From assembly GCA_003254885.1 (NCBI GenBank), contig QANT01006496.1, forward strand, positions 62,001 through 126,000: 64,000 nt of DNA, written 5' to 3'. Source of the DNA: Purshia tridentata (lineage: Eukaryota > Streptophyta > Magnoliopsida > Rosales > Rosaceae). A program made the translations under genes and the position numbers. Below, piece after piece: positions 10,449-21,465 of the stretch. The stretch's first letter is position 1; each line of letters opens with the position of its first letter. Below the pieces are notes generated by a model. The model was not told the origin of the DNA. It did not search any database and was given only the letters and a program-made list of their open reading frames with translations.

Positions 10449-12155
10449 CTAGAGAACAAGTTCTAACCAGAAAAGCAGCTTCGCTAGGTAATCCCGTGAA
10501 GTTCCTACGGTATCACAAAGTTCGCCATCGGCGTCTAGGCCATTCTCTCTATTCCCTGCAGCCAAATCTTTCACAAAATCTGACGAAGTACCATCTTTGA
10601 AGAATCTCTGCAATATGTTCTCAACAAGTTGGTGTATAATTTCCTCCACCTCTAAAGATGACGGCCGAGATAATTCAGTCACCTGTTGAAGTGAATAATC
10701 ATAGTACCATAAGAACGACTGGAGTTTAGACAGAATTAAACTCCAAAAGTTGAGTAACAAAAAAGTTCAGACACAGATTTTAGCTTATTACCATATTAGA
10801 ATCCAAGGACCGTAGATACTCCAACAAATCATTCCTATGTCCTCTGTCATATTCTAATTGCATATTTTCCTGCTTTCGAGCTTTCAGTTCCTGACACAGC
10901 ATAAGAAAGCATTTTCACTTTCTGCTTAAAATATGCACAATACTTTAATCAATTTTGAAGAAAGGTCAAATACTAAACCCAGCTAGCCCCATGAATTAAG
11001 CTCCACAAAATTTAATTTCAACAATGCCTTTCTGAAAATATTATAAAATCAGGAGTCTAAACAAAACGGCAGTGTTGTAGTTTCAACCATATGCATGGGC
11101 AATTTCGCAGACTTGTTCCAAATCAAAAGCACCAAAATGGGGCGTCACATTGAGGGGAAAAAAACACAAACAGACGAAGAAGGAAAAAAAAAAAAAAAGC
11201 TTTAAACTTGCTTTCAGAACTAGAAACCGCTGATAAACACCAAACTTGAATACAAATTTTCACTATTTTTGGCACAATTTGAAGAAATGCAGTAATAGAT
11301 GTGGTCCATGTAGAAGTGTGAAAAAAAAAAGTAAAAACATTTGAGTGCAAATGCTCACCTCCTTTACATTGGTCAACTCCGACTGCAACCTCTGGATGTA
11401 ATTCAAAGCCTCAGGAGGCAAATCCCCAAAAACCTGAGGAGTTGTTGATTCGAAGTGTTGAATACTCATTCCAACGCCATTTCCACTATCCCTTTCCTCA
11501 CTCTCCGCCATCTCTGAAACCCCATCGATCTTGGATCGATCCAACGGCATAGAATATTCCGTAGATATGTCGAAATTCCTCATCAACGATATCCGATACT
11601 CGGCATTCCAAAGCGTATACCTAATCGATAATTCCAAACCACTCTTAATTAACACAATTAAGCACTGAATTTAGTGAAATTTGGAAGGGAATAATATGTG
11701 AATTACCCGGTGATTATGGAAGAAACGAGGAGGCGATCGAGAGGGGCTTTGCAAACCCTAACAGTGACGGAGAACTGATCGGATGGGAGCAAGCCCAGCA
11801 TAGTAGAGATGGTCTGCTTCATGGAGTCCTTGGCGGAATCAGAAACGCCCTTGGAAATAACGGAGGTGTCGAGGGGTTCAATTCGCTTGAGCATGTTGGC
11901 GATGACGGAGAAGCCGCGGTCGAAGCCAGACTTGCGCGTGGAGACAAACTCGTCGGAGACGCCGCCGCCGTCGACGCCAGAGATGAGGCAGCTGATGGTG
12001 GTGGGTGAGCTGGGAAAAGAACGGCATCGGAGGGTGGGGAGTATAGGGCGGGGCGCGAGAAGGTGGTGGGAAATTGGGGGTGGGGTTGGTTGGGAGGGCT
12101 TGAGAGAGAAATCGGTGAGGCGGGAGAGAATGAAAGCTCGAGCTGTGGCCGCCAT
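10449..12155 (-). CDS. DUF760 family chloroplast protein
   Basis: Plastid-targeted protein of unknown biochemical role, related to Arabidopsis At3g17800 and At1g48450. Four exons on the minus strand: 12155-11707, 11620-11359, 10890-10792 and 10682-10449, giving 347 residues in one frame. The N-terminus (MAATARAFILSRLTDFSLKP, then Ser/Pro/Arg-rich) is a typical transit peptide. Next comes FDRGFSVIANMLKRIEPLDT, then a domain ending DQFSVTVRVCKAPLDRLLVS and continuing YTLWNAEYRISLMRNFDI, which is the DUF760 signature. A linker and a second helical region follow (ELKARKQENMQLEY, then DLLEYLRSLDSNMVTELSRPSSLEVEE). The start is the ATG at 12155, preceded by GCCGCC-type context on the other strand. 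That start region is duplicated just upstream. Confidence 0.9.
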
Positions 12156-12394
12156 GAAAGAAGAAGAATTGGAGTGAGCTGGCAAGCTCTCTCAGCCTCT
12201 GCGTCTCTCAGTCCCTTCCCTCCTCCTGCCTTTGTGGCCTGTGCCTCCTCGAATCTTTTCTCGAGCTGTGGCCGCCATGAAAGAAGAAGAATTGGAGTGA
12301 GCGGGCAAGCTCTCTCAGCCTCTGCGTCTCTCAGTCCCTTCCCTCCTCTGAGTTATGATTCCTGCCTTTGTGGCCTGTGCCTCCTCGAATCTTT
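12137..12394. repeat. Tandem duplication covering the DUF760 start codon and 5' leader
   Basis: Copy 1 (12137-12259) holds the real start codon. Copy 2 (12260-12394) repeats the same 123-bp unit almost exactly, beginning CTCGAGCTGTGGCCGCCATG and ending CCTCCTCGAATCTTTT. Copy 2 carries an insertion of about 13 bp near 12348-12360 and a few substitutions. It lies upstream in the transcript direction. Confidence 0.92.
12192..12278 (-). CDS. Upstream ORF created by the duplicated start codon (28 codons)
   Basis: The second copy of the start region puts an ATG at 12278 in the predicted leader of the DUF760 gene. It encodes MAATAR, the same first six residues as the main protein, and then diverges into a basic, Gly/Arg-rich peptide ending at a TGA at 12192-12194, 37 bp before the main ATG. 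It is a uORF only if transcription starts above 12278. Protein production is not shown. Confidence 0.45.
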   Translation of the reverse strand: MAATAREKIRGGTGHKGRRREGTERRRG

Positions 12395-13597
12395 TATCTT
12401 TGCCTTACGTTTTGTTTGCTTTCGTAACTTGCGCATTGGTTACTAAGATTCCCCCGCTCTTCCAACCCAATTACAGATTCGCCACTGGGAACACCCAATC
12501 CAACGCTTTTTTCGGCTATACCGTAGACTAATTTAGACAGGTGCAACTGTACCAACTGTACCACGGAGGTAGGCAAGTCCAATTTGTTTTTGGTTAGATT
12601 TCGGATTTTTTATTTTTTATTTTTCTATTTTCTTCATGTGAATGTGGTAGTAGGTGGTGGGTAGTGGGTTCGGACTCGAAATAGATTAATTTAGTCACTG
12701 ACCACTGGAAACAAATTTTGAATAGATGACTATTATTATATCTCGCGTGCTTCACATTGTGAATAAATTTAACAAACTAATTAAGGGTTTGAGTGCATTT
12801 CAATTAATATAATCGTGTGCGTCCACGGAGATGGAGTGGCAATTTTCCAGATTGGACCAATAAGGAGAGAATTGAGCAGTATATCGTAAAATATTAAACT
12901 ATAAAAATCAAATAAAATACAAACTAAAATTAAGGCATTTGTTTATTAGAAAGAAGTTGGTGGGTCGTCATTGTAGCTGCTAAAATCATTTTAGTTTAGG
13001 CATCTAAAATCCTAATTGATTACACCCAGAAAATGAAGGTCTAATAAAAAAAAATATGTATCGGAGAATGATGGCTAATTGAGGAGGAGCAGGTAGGAAG
13101 TATCTGTGGTAGGTCCCCTGTGCTTCAATTAATCAGGATTTCAAAAGTGGACCAATATTTGGTTGGAACTAGCCTCCTGGCCTCTACTAGGTATGGCGTG
13201 GGAAATTCTTTGCCACATCATTGTATTAAGTGGCCAAAAACTCTAATTAAAACTTGATATTTAGTGGAGATAGAGAAAACTGATAAGAGGAAAGAGAAAA
13301 AAGAGTTGAGGAGAAAGAGAGGACCAAATGTTAAAGTTTTAATTGGAGTTATTCAGCATGATAACGTGACAGAGAATCTCCCACACAAGTTTTTCTAATA
13401 GCTCAACCCCAACTGATTAAGAAAATGAAAGCTCAATCATCAGTTCATCTCACATTCGGTAAAAGCAATTCAACTTAACACTAACCAATACAATTGAAGT
13501 ATTCAAAATAAAACCAACACATATCTGTTCTACAATACTGGCAGTCTAGTTTATCACAAGACCAAAACACATCAATTGGGAGTAGGTAAGAAAAAAC
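12395..13597. other. Spacer between DUF760 and SEC13 genes
   Basis: The left part is the presumed DUF760 promoter, the right part the SEC13 3' UTR. A MITE-like element sits at 13198-13384. The rest is AT-rich and featureless. Confidence 0.6.
13198..13384. mobile_element. MITE-like element with ~50-bp imperfect terminal inverted repeats
   Basis: The left end reads GTGGGAAATTCTTTGCCACA; the reverse complement of the right end reads GTGGGAGATTCTCTGTCACG. Inside both arms the match resumes at ACTCTAATTAAAACTT versus ACTCCAATTAAAACTT. The whole element is about 187 bp, has no coding capacity, and its centre is purine-rich. I could not find a clear target-site duplication, so the superfamily is open. 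Confidence 0.65.
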
Positions 13598-14506
13598 CTA
13601 CGGCTCGACTGTGCTTACTTGTTGCCACTCACCATCTACAGACTCTTTCCACAATGTCACATCATTATTTCCATCGGCTACAGCCAGTATGTTTCCGGTT
13701 AGCGACCATGACACCCTCCAAACTGGGGTCTTAAAATCCTTCAAAACCTTGCCCTCCCATTGCTCACCTTCCTTGCCAACAGTCCAAATAACCACTGTTC
13801 CATCCTGTGAAGCACTTGCAATTGTGGACTTTGGAAGTCCCAAGTTGGGTGCCCAGGCTACATCTCTCACCCAATCACTGTGCATTTGGAGGGCTGGGAA
13901 GCAATCCATCTTCCAAGTCCCATTGTACAACTTCCACACCCTCACAGTATTATCACAGCCACCAGAAGCCAGCTTATGAACAGGATCAAGCACACCAGAT
14001 CCAACTAGAGCACCAGGAGCCATTGATGGGGCCCATGAAACTGAGGTTACTCCAACAGGGTGGGCTTGGTCTATCCTAGTGGTGTCCCAACCACCATCTG
14101 CCCTGGCAGTAAAAACCGAGATATTTCCATCAGAAGAACCACATGCTAAGCTCAGGCCAAGTTCATGAGGTGCCCAAGCAATGGAATTTACAGATGACTT
14201 GTGATCATTAAAAACATGAGCCTGTTGCCACTCATTTGGATTACCCTCCTTCCAAATTATCACTTGGCCATCATACGAACAAGAAGCAAGGAGCGAGCCA
14301 AACTTGGGATGCGCCCAAGCAACCTCCCAGACAGGACCACTATGACCGGACAAGGTAGCAAGGTGCTGTGAACCAGAATTGCTGCTAACGCCAATTATCT
14401 TAATGGTGGCATCTGACGAAGCTGTTGCCACACGCTTTCCATAGTAATCCATAGCTACATCATGGACAGTATCCTGGTGACCTGTTTCAATCTTCTGTGC
14501 AGGCAT
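13598..14506 (-). CDS. SEC13: SEC13 homologue (COPII outer coat, WD40)
   Basis: WD40 beta-propeller that pairs with SEC31 in the COPII outer coat at ER exit sites. In other eukaryotes it also serves in the nuclear pore Y-complex and the GATOR2 complex. The coding sequence is a single exon of 302 residues, the usual SEC13 length. It opens [20 protein letters not shown] and contains successive WD repeats such as [75 protein letters not shown] and [15 protein letters not shown]. The ATG at 14506 was chosen because the protein then begins exactly like other SEC13s; the in-frame ATG upstream (14557) adds 17 residues without family support. The gene is divergent from alpha-mannosidase II. Confidence 0.96.
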   Translation of the reverse strand: MPAQKIETGHQDTVHDVAMDYYGKRVATASSDATIKIIGVSSNSGSQHLATLSGHSGPVWEVAWAHPKFGSLLASCSYDGQVIIWKEGNPNEWQQAHVFNDHKSSVNSIAWAPHELGLSLACGSSDGNISVFTARADGGWDTTRIDQAHPVGVTSVSWAPSMAPGALVGSGVLDPVHKLASGGCDNTVRVWKLYNGTWKMDCFPALQMHSDWVRDVAWAPNLGLPKSTIASASQDGTVVIWTVGKEGEQWEGKVLKDFKTPVWRVSWSLTGNILAVADGNNDVTLWKESVDGEWQQVSTVEP

Positions 14507-14564
14507 CGTTACTGATTTCTTCTCTTGACGTAAGTCCCCAAATACGCTTTCCTTCAATTTCTTG

Positions 14565-16352
14565 GCTGTGTCTCCTTTATATGTTTTCTCTGGATTCCAA
14601 TGTTTTCCAAATCAATTCCTGGCTAATATTCTTTACTAATTTCCCACATTATTGCAAATTTGAAATTCAGATAATATACGTTGATAATTCATTCCACAAA
14701 CAACCAATACTTCCAAAGCACAACTCAAAAAAATAAATAAGGACGCAATAAAACTATTAGTCTATTACTTTCCCGAGAAAATTCACTTATAGCACACTAA
14801 AGATCTAATAGATCACAGGAAAAAGCTTATTCACTGTAAAATTCACAACTAATTTTCATATATTATAACCCCCAAATCAACCAATAATACAGAGAGAGTA
14901 CAAGCATCCAAATTCCAAACAACCAAATTCCAAACAACCAAATAAGCTCACAAATGAAGTGATGATTATTTATTTCAGGATAATTGCAGCAAAATAGTTC
15001 TACTCAGAAATTGTAATTTTAGAAGCTCTTTAAAGGAAGATCTAAAAACGAAGTGCAGTAGATCTGAAAATTTCGTGTCAGAAACTGAAACTAATTTCAT
15101 ATCATGGAAAGGAAATACAAATAAGAAGCAGAAGAGAAGAGAGGAACGACTTACCTCTGAAAGGGAGAGGTAGAGAGAGGACACGTTGTGTATCTGATCG
15201 GAAACCAAGTTAAGTTGTAAGAGGAGGGAGGGAGTCCCTAAATTTCAGGCTTCAGCTCAGCGTGTGTTTCTTAGGGCGTGTTTGGCCACTGGAGCTCTGA
15301 TATCATCATATCCAATCCAGACGTAGGATAAGCCTGGACAACATAGGTCCGGGCTTGAATTAATAACCGTGATTTTGGATATGGGCCTTTAAATCGGCCT
15401 CAATTTTTTGCTATCCGGGCTTGGATAATCACATCTTTTAAACCCAATGGTGGGCTTGGACAACAAATTGGTTTAACTGACTGTGTAGTTTCAAATAGGG
15501 GTCCAAATTTAACCATTAAACCGTCTAAACCGACCAAACTAAACTATGTTAGTCAGGGGATTTGGTTTGATTTTTACATGTAAGATAGGTTTATTGGTTC
15601 ATAAATTGAACTAAATCGTTGTTTGCAATTTAATATGCGCTTAAAACTATTTGTAAATGATCTATACTAAAACACACTGAATAGCATCTTTTTAATATTA
15701 TCATACTATATATTCTATTGTATTTAGTTATCATACTTCATTATTTTACACTCACAAATTAAAATGAATTTTTCTTTTTCGGTAACCAACAATAGTAAAC
15801 AATGAGTTATGATCCAAATCCTACAGGTCATCCAGTTACCAATACTCCATTGTTTTTACACTTCATTATTAATAGGTTATAAACCAATAGTAATACCAAA
15901 AATCATACTCTATAGTAATAGAGAGTATGACCCTAACCAATAGTAATAATCAATATAGTATGATTGATTATAGGTCATATGATATGCTTTTACTATTCCA
16001 GGTTGAAACAAATTCTAGTAATCCAGTTTTTTTCATTTTGTTATTCTCCAAATGAATCCAACGGTCCGAATCGTGGTTTCGAGTATTGACTTGAAAATTC
16101 GAAGAAGACTCGGTGGCGGGTCCCACCAACCACCATCGACAGAGTTGGTTCCCTCCTCTCCACACCTCTCTTCATTTTCCCAGTTGAGTTCTCCACCATC
16201 AGCATAGATCACACACACCAGACGCACGCACAGTGAGTCAAGAGTCAAGAGTACAAAAGAAAATAAAAAATAAAAATAAATAAAATATCAGACAGACAGA
16301 GTCACACAGATAACCTCAGCGGCGTTAACCTACAACATCAACAACAGCAACA
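14565..16352. other. Divergent SEC13 / mannosidase II intergenic region
   Basis: It contains the SEC13 leader and leader intron on the left, AT-rich spacer (about 15290-16000) and the mannosidase II promoter and leader on the right. The stretch 15700-15970 has repeated CCAATAGTAAT motifs and a small hairpin (ATACTCT...AGAGAGTAT near 15905-15928). No gene is supported. Confidence 0.5.
14566..15154 (-). other. Predicted 5' UTR intron of SEC13
   Basis: On the minus strand a good donor (TCAGAG followed by GTAAGT, intron side at 15154) and a good acceptor (GGAGACACAG, intron end at 14566) enclose a 589-bp AT-rich, non-coding stretch. A short leader exon would lie at about 15155-15230. This is inferred from consensus only. 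Confidence 0.55.
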
Positions 16353-19300
16353 ATGGCCACCTCGTCGTACACTGGCAGCACTCGACGAGGAGGAGGGTGG
16401 GCCCACTCGCTTCTACCCTCCTCCTCTTCCAACCCCAAACCCAAGCTCACCCGAAAGCCTCGCAGGCGATTACTCCTCCGCGACTTCATCTTCGCCAACT
16501 TCTTCACCATCGGCCTCTCGATCTCCATCTTCTTCTTCCTTCTCATCGTCCTCCGCTACGGTATCCCGCACCCGATCGCCTCCCACTTCAAATCCAGGAC
16601 CCCCGTCCGCTTATACAAGCCCCGAAAGCCCGTCACCCGGAAACCCGTTTCGACCGATTCGGGCGGCAGAAGCGCCCAGGTGGACATCACAACCAAGGAC
16701 TTGTACGACAAGATTGAGTTCTCGGATGTGGATGGCGGGCCGTGGAAGCAGGGCTGGCGGGTCGGGTATAAAGGGGACGAGTGGGACTCTGAGAAATTGA
16801 AGGTGATTGTGGTGCCCCATTCGCATAACGATCCGGGTTGGAAACTCACTGTCGAAGAGTACTATGATAGGCAGTCTAGGCATATACTTGACACCATTGT
16901 CGACACGCTTTCCAAGGTGAGCAACAAGGTTTCTTCTTCTCAATGTGTTTGTTTTGAGCTTGAGCTTAAATTTTGTTGATTTGTAAATTAATTTTATCAT
17001 GGGTTTTCTTGTTTTGAATGATTAAAGGGCTTTGTTCTTGGTACGAAGCTTTTTAATGTACAAATGAGTTCAAGTTTCTGATGAAATCTGTGTTTTAGTT
17101 TTATAATTTGAAGGCAGCACAAGTTACAAAAATTTCATTTTTATTATTAAAAAAAAGGACCCTTTTTTCTCTTGTTTTCTTGTTCTAGTTATTTTCTTAG
17201 TTTATGTGAGATTCAGTAAAGTGGACTTGGATCTGTAGGATTCCCGGCGCAAGTTTATATGGGAAGAGATGTCTTATCTGGAAAGGTGGTGGAGGGACTC
17301 TTCTCCTCTGAAGAGGGATTCATTCATCAATTTGGTGAAGAATGGTCAGCTTGAAATTGTTGGAGGTGGCTGGGTAATGAATGATGAGGTAATGTTCATA
17401 GGCTTTTATATAAACTTATCTAATGTAAAAAAATTAAACCACATGCTTGTATTGGTTTATCATTGACTAGTTTTATCTGAGAAATTCTGTTATAGCAACC
17501 TTACCTCTAAATCTAGCATACAAGTCTTTTCTTCCGTGGTCAGAATTTAGCCATGCTTTGACTACTCCTAGTACATGAAGTGATTGTGTAAATGAGATAT
17601 TTTATATTGCTGAAGCTTAATACATTGGTTGCTCTTCTTGGTGCAGGCTAATTCACATTATTATGCCATAATTGAGCAGGTACATTAAAAGTTATTTCTT
17701 TTTTAATTCTATATCTTACAATTGTGTACATCCCTTATGCCACTGATTTGCTGCTTTGATTTTTGGGCAAATGCATCAGATAACAGAAGGAAATATGTGG
17801 TTGAATGACACTATAGGTGTTATTCCTAAAAATTCTTGGGCGATTGATCCATTTGGTTACTCACCTACCATGGCATATCTTCTCCGCCGTATGGGTTTTG
17901 AAAATATGCTTATTCAGAGGACCCATTATGAGCTGAAGAAGGAACTTGCACTGCATAAAAATTTGGAGTATATATGGCGTCAGAGCTGGGATGTGGATGA
18001 AACTACTGATATTTTTGTCCACATGATGCCCTTTTATTCTTATGATATTCCACATACTTGTGGACCAGAGCCTGCTATTTGTTGTCAGTTTGACTTTGCT
18101 CGAATTCGTGGCTTTGTTTATGAACTCTGCCCGTGGGGAGACGATCCAGTAGAAACTGACCAAGAAAATGTTAAGGAGCGGGCACTTACACTACTAGATC
18201 AATATAGGAAGAAATCAACACTATACAGGACAAATACACTTCTTATTCCTCTTGGAGATGATTTCCGCTACATCAGCATTGATGAGGCTGAAGCTCAGTT
18301 TAGGAATTATCAGATGTTGTTTGATTATATCAATTCCAATCCCAGTTTAAATGCAGAAGCCAAGTTTGGAACTTTGGAAGACTACTTTCAAACCCTTCGT
18401 GAGGAGGCTGAAAGAATAAATTACTCACTTCCTGGTGAGGTTGGTTCCGGTCAGGTTGTTGGTTTTCCTTCTTTGTCAGGTGACTTCTTTACTTATGCTG
18501 ATAGGCAACAGGACTATTGGAGCGGATATTATGTTTCAAGGCCTTTCTTCAAGGCTGTTGATCGAGTACTAGAGCATACACTTCGTGCCGCAGATATGAT
18601 GATCGCTTTACTGTTTGGGTACTGTCAGAGAGTGCAATGTGAAAAGTTGCCCATGGGCTTTTCCTACAAGTTGGCAGCTGCTAGAAGGAACTTAGCTCTT
18701 TTTCAGCATCATGATGGTGTAACTGGTACTGCTAAAGATCATGTGGTCCTTGACTATGGGACTCGGATGCACACTTCTTTGCAAGACTTGCAAGTTTTCA
18801 TGTCTAAAGCTATTGAAGTACTGCTTGGAATACGTCATGATAAAAATGATAATAACCCTTCTCAGTTTGAGCCAGAACAGGTGAGATCTAAATATGATGC
18901 TCAGCCTGTTCATCGACCAATCATGGCTCGTGAAGGAACTCGACAGTCAGTGGTCTTTTTTAATCCTCTGGAGCAGACAAGAGAAGAGGTTGTGATGGTT
19001 ATTGTTAATCGACCAGATGTTACTGTTCTGGACTCGAACGGGACATGTGTTCATAGCCAAATATCTCCTGAATTGCAGCATGATAAAAGCAAAATTTTTA
19101 CTGGAAGGCATCGCGCCTACTGGAAAGCTTCTGTTCCTGCTCTGGGGTTGCAAACGTATTATATCACTAATGGGTTTGTTGGATGTGAAAAGGCCAAACC
19201 AGCAAAACTAAAAGTCTTTTCAAAGTCTAGGCCTTTATCTTGCCCCACTCCTTACGCTTGCTCAAAAGCAAAAGATGATGTGGTTGAAATCCAGAACAGG

Positions 19301-20518
19301 CACCAAACACTCACCTTTGATGTTGAGCATGGTTTGTTGCAGAAAATAAGCTATAAAAATGGTTCCCAAATTGTTGTGGGTGAAGAAGTAGCTATGTACT
19401 CTAGCTGGGGAAGTGGAGCCTACCTATTTAAACCCAATGGTGATGCCGAGCCCATCATTGAAGCAGGTGGGCAAATGGTGATCTCTGAAGGCCCTTTGGT
19501 GCAGGAAGTATATTCTTATCCAAGGACATCTTGGGAGAAGAGCCCCATTTCTCATAGCACCCGTATCTACAATGGAGAGAATACTATACAGGAGTTTCTC
19601 ATTGAGAAGGAGTATCATGTTGAGCTTCTTGACAAGCAGTTCGATGACAAGGAGTTGATAGTTAGATACAAAACAGATATTGAGAACAAAAGAATATTTT
19701 TTTCTGATTTGAATGGCTTTCAGATGAGCCGGAGAGAAACTTATGATAAAATCCCAATTCAGGGCAACTACTACCCTATGCCGTCTCTTGCATTCATGCA
19801 AGGATCCAATGGTCAGCGGTTTTCTGTCCACTCCCGGCAGTCATTGGGTGTGGCAAGCCTTAAAAAGGGATGGTTGGAGATTATGCTTGACCGTCGTTTG
19901 TTAAGAGATGATGGACGTGGTCTTGGACAAGGAGTGATGGATAACCGTGCAATGAATGTAGTCTTCCACATCCTTGTGGAGTCTAACATTTCTTCCACAT
20001 CAAACCAAATTTCCAACCCTTTGCCCCCAAGCCCCTCTCTTCTTTCTCACTGTGTCGGTGCTCACCTAAACTATCCGTTACATGCATTCATTGCCAAGAA
20101 GCCAGAGGAATTATCAGTGCAGCCACCCCCAATATCTTTCTCTCCCTTAGCTGCTCCCTTACCATGTGATCTACATATTGTAAGTTTTAAGGTTCCCCAA
20201 CCTTTGAAATACTCTCAGCAACCGCGTGAAGATTCTAGGTTTGTCCTAATTTTACAGAGACGAAACTGGGACTCTTCATATTGTCGGAAGGGCAGATCAG
20301 GGTGCACCCGTGTTGCTGATGAGCCTGTGAATCTGTTTTCCATGTTCAAGGAGCTTGCAGTATCGAATGTGAGAGCCACTTCCTTAAATCTTTTGCATGA
20401 AGACAGAGAAATGCTTGGATATGCTGAGCAATTTGGAGATGTTTCTCAAGATGGACAGGTGCTTATCTCTCCCATGGATATACAGGCTTACAAGTTTGAA
20501 TTACGGCCGCACAAATGA
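16353..20518 (+). CDS. GMII: Golgi alpha-mannosidase II (GH38)
   Basis: Type II Golgi membrane enzyme that trims two mannoses from GlcNAcMan5GlcNAc2 during complex N-glycan maturation. Exons 16353-16916, 17239-17388, 17647-17679 and 17780-20518 give 1161 residues, close to the Arabidopsis enzyme (about 1170). The short cytosolic tail is basic (KPRRRLLLRDFIFANF), followed by a transmembrane anchor around residues 47-68 and a stem. The GH38 catalytic domain starts with VVPHSHNDPGWKLT, whose His and Asp bind zinc, and contains the nucleophile in the motif AIDPFGYSP. Further conserved blocks are QHHDGVTGTAKDHV, ending the helical domain, and a beta-rich C-terminal half. The last exon encodes 79 percent of the protein. 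The stop region is copied in the 3' UTR. Confidence 0.96.
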
Positions 20519-20690
20519 ATGTACCAGACACTGATTTCATTTCTGTATTCTCATGGATGCTGCTTCAATGGGGTTCATGGCTGAGGGTGATGACATGCCA
20601 CAGGCTTATAAGTTGGAATTACCGCCACACCAGTGGAAGTACTAGTGACTGATTTCATTACGGTATTATCATGGATGCAGCTTCAATGGG
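20483..20690 (+). repeat. Tandem duplication of the mannosidase II gene terminus
   Basis: Copy 1 (20483-20573) spans the last 11 codons, the stop and the first 3' UTR bases. Copy 2 (20601-20690, period 118 bp) repeats this with about 80-85 percent identity: CAGGCTTATAAGTTGGAATT versus CAGGCTTACAAGTTTGAATT, then GATTTCATT and CATGGATGC. In copy 2 the stop has become TGG and a TAG follows two codons later. Confidence 0.85.
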
Positions 20691-21465
20691 ATTAGTAGAA
20701 AATCAGAGTGATTTTTCATATCCTACTGTCAACATGATCAAAGCAGGATTATCTGTTTTCTGCTATATTTTCAATACATCTGTCCAAATCTAAGGGCAAA
20801 GACAATTCATACTATTGGTGATGCGGTGTCAAAGATCCAGGGTTGCTTTTCTTGAGCAAGTCATTTTAAAGACATGAATGAGCTTGGAATATTTTTGTTG
20901 TAAAACTGCTGTTAACCTTTGTATGAGCTTTTAGGTTTAACGATACGGAGACCAAGGACGATGTTTAGATTTCATTTAATATATGAGTTTGCAATTTTGT
21001 AAAGGTTACAGAGGCAATATATGAAGTTTGTACTGGAAATGTTGTGGCCAATTCTGATTTATGCGCTGCTTTAAGATTTAAAGAAAGTTATGCTTTTACT
21101 ATCTTTAAAGATATGAACACAGTTCAATACAATCTATTTTTGACTGTGGTCCAGCCCTTATTGAATTATAAGTACTAATGTGATAAGTAATCAGAACCAA
21201 AATTGGCAAGAAAATAATCAAAAACATTTCCTTCATTCTTATTTAAAATATTAACTATTAGCTATCATACAAACAACTGCATGGGGTGGAAGAAACCATA
21301 TCAAATTTTTTGCTTTCTGTTAATGAATAGAAAATGTTGGCTAGTTGTGCTTGTTGCTCAATCATACAAAATATCACGGTTAACCAAAATTATTTAAGAA
21401 GAGGATGCTGACAAACACATGAACAGCAAACAAAACTTGAAAGTCTTTGCAATCTCTCTTCATCG
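20519..21465. other. Convergent spacer with 3' UTRs of mannosidase II and KONJAC-like genes
   Basis: Apart from the terminal duplication up to about 20690, this is AT-rich 3' UTR and spacer. No gene, RNA or mobile element was recognised. Confidence 0.6.

Noticed and set aside
14507-14557. Upstream in-frame start for SEC13 (17 extra residues)
   Set aside because: SEC13 proteins begin at MPAQKIETG-type sequence; the extension lies in the spliced leader and has no family support.
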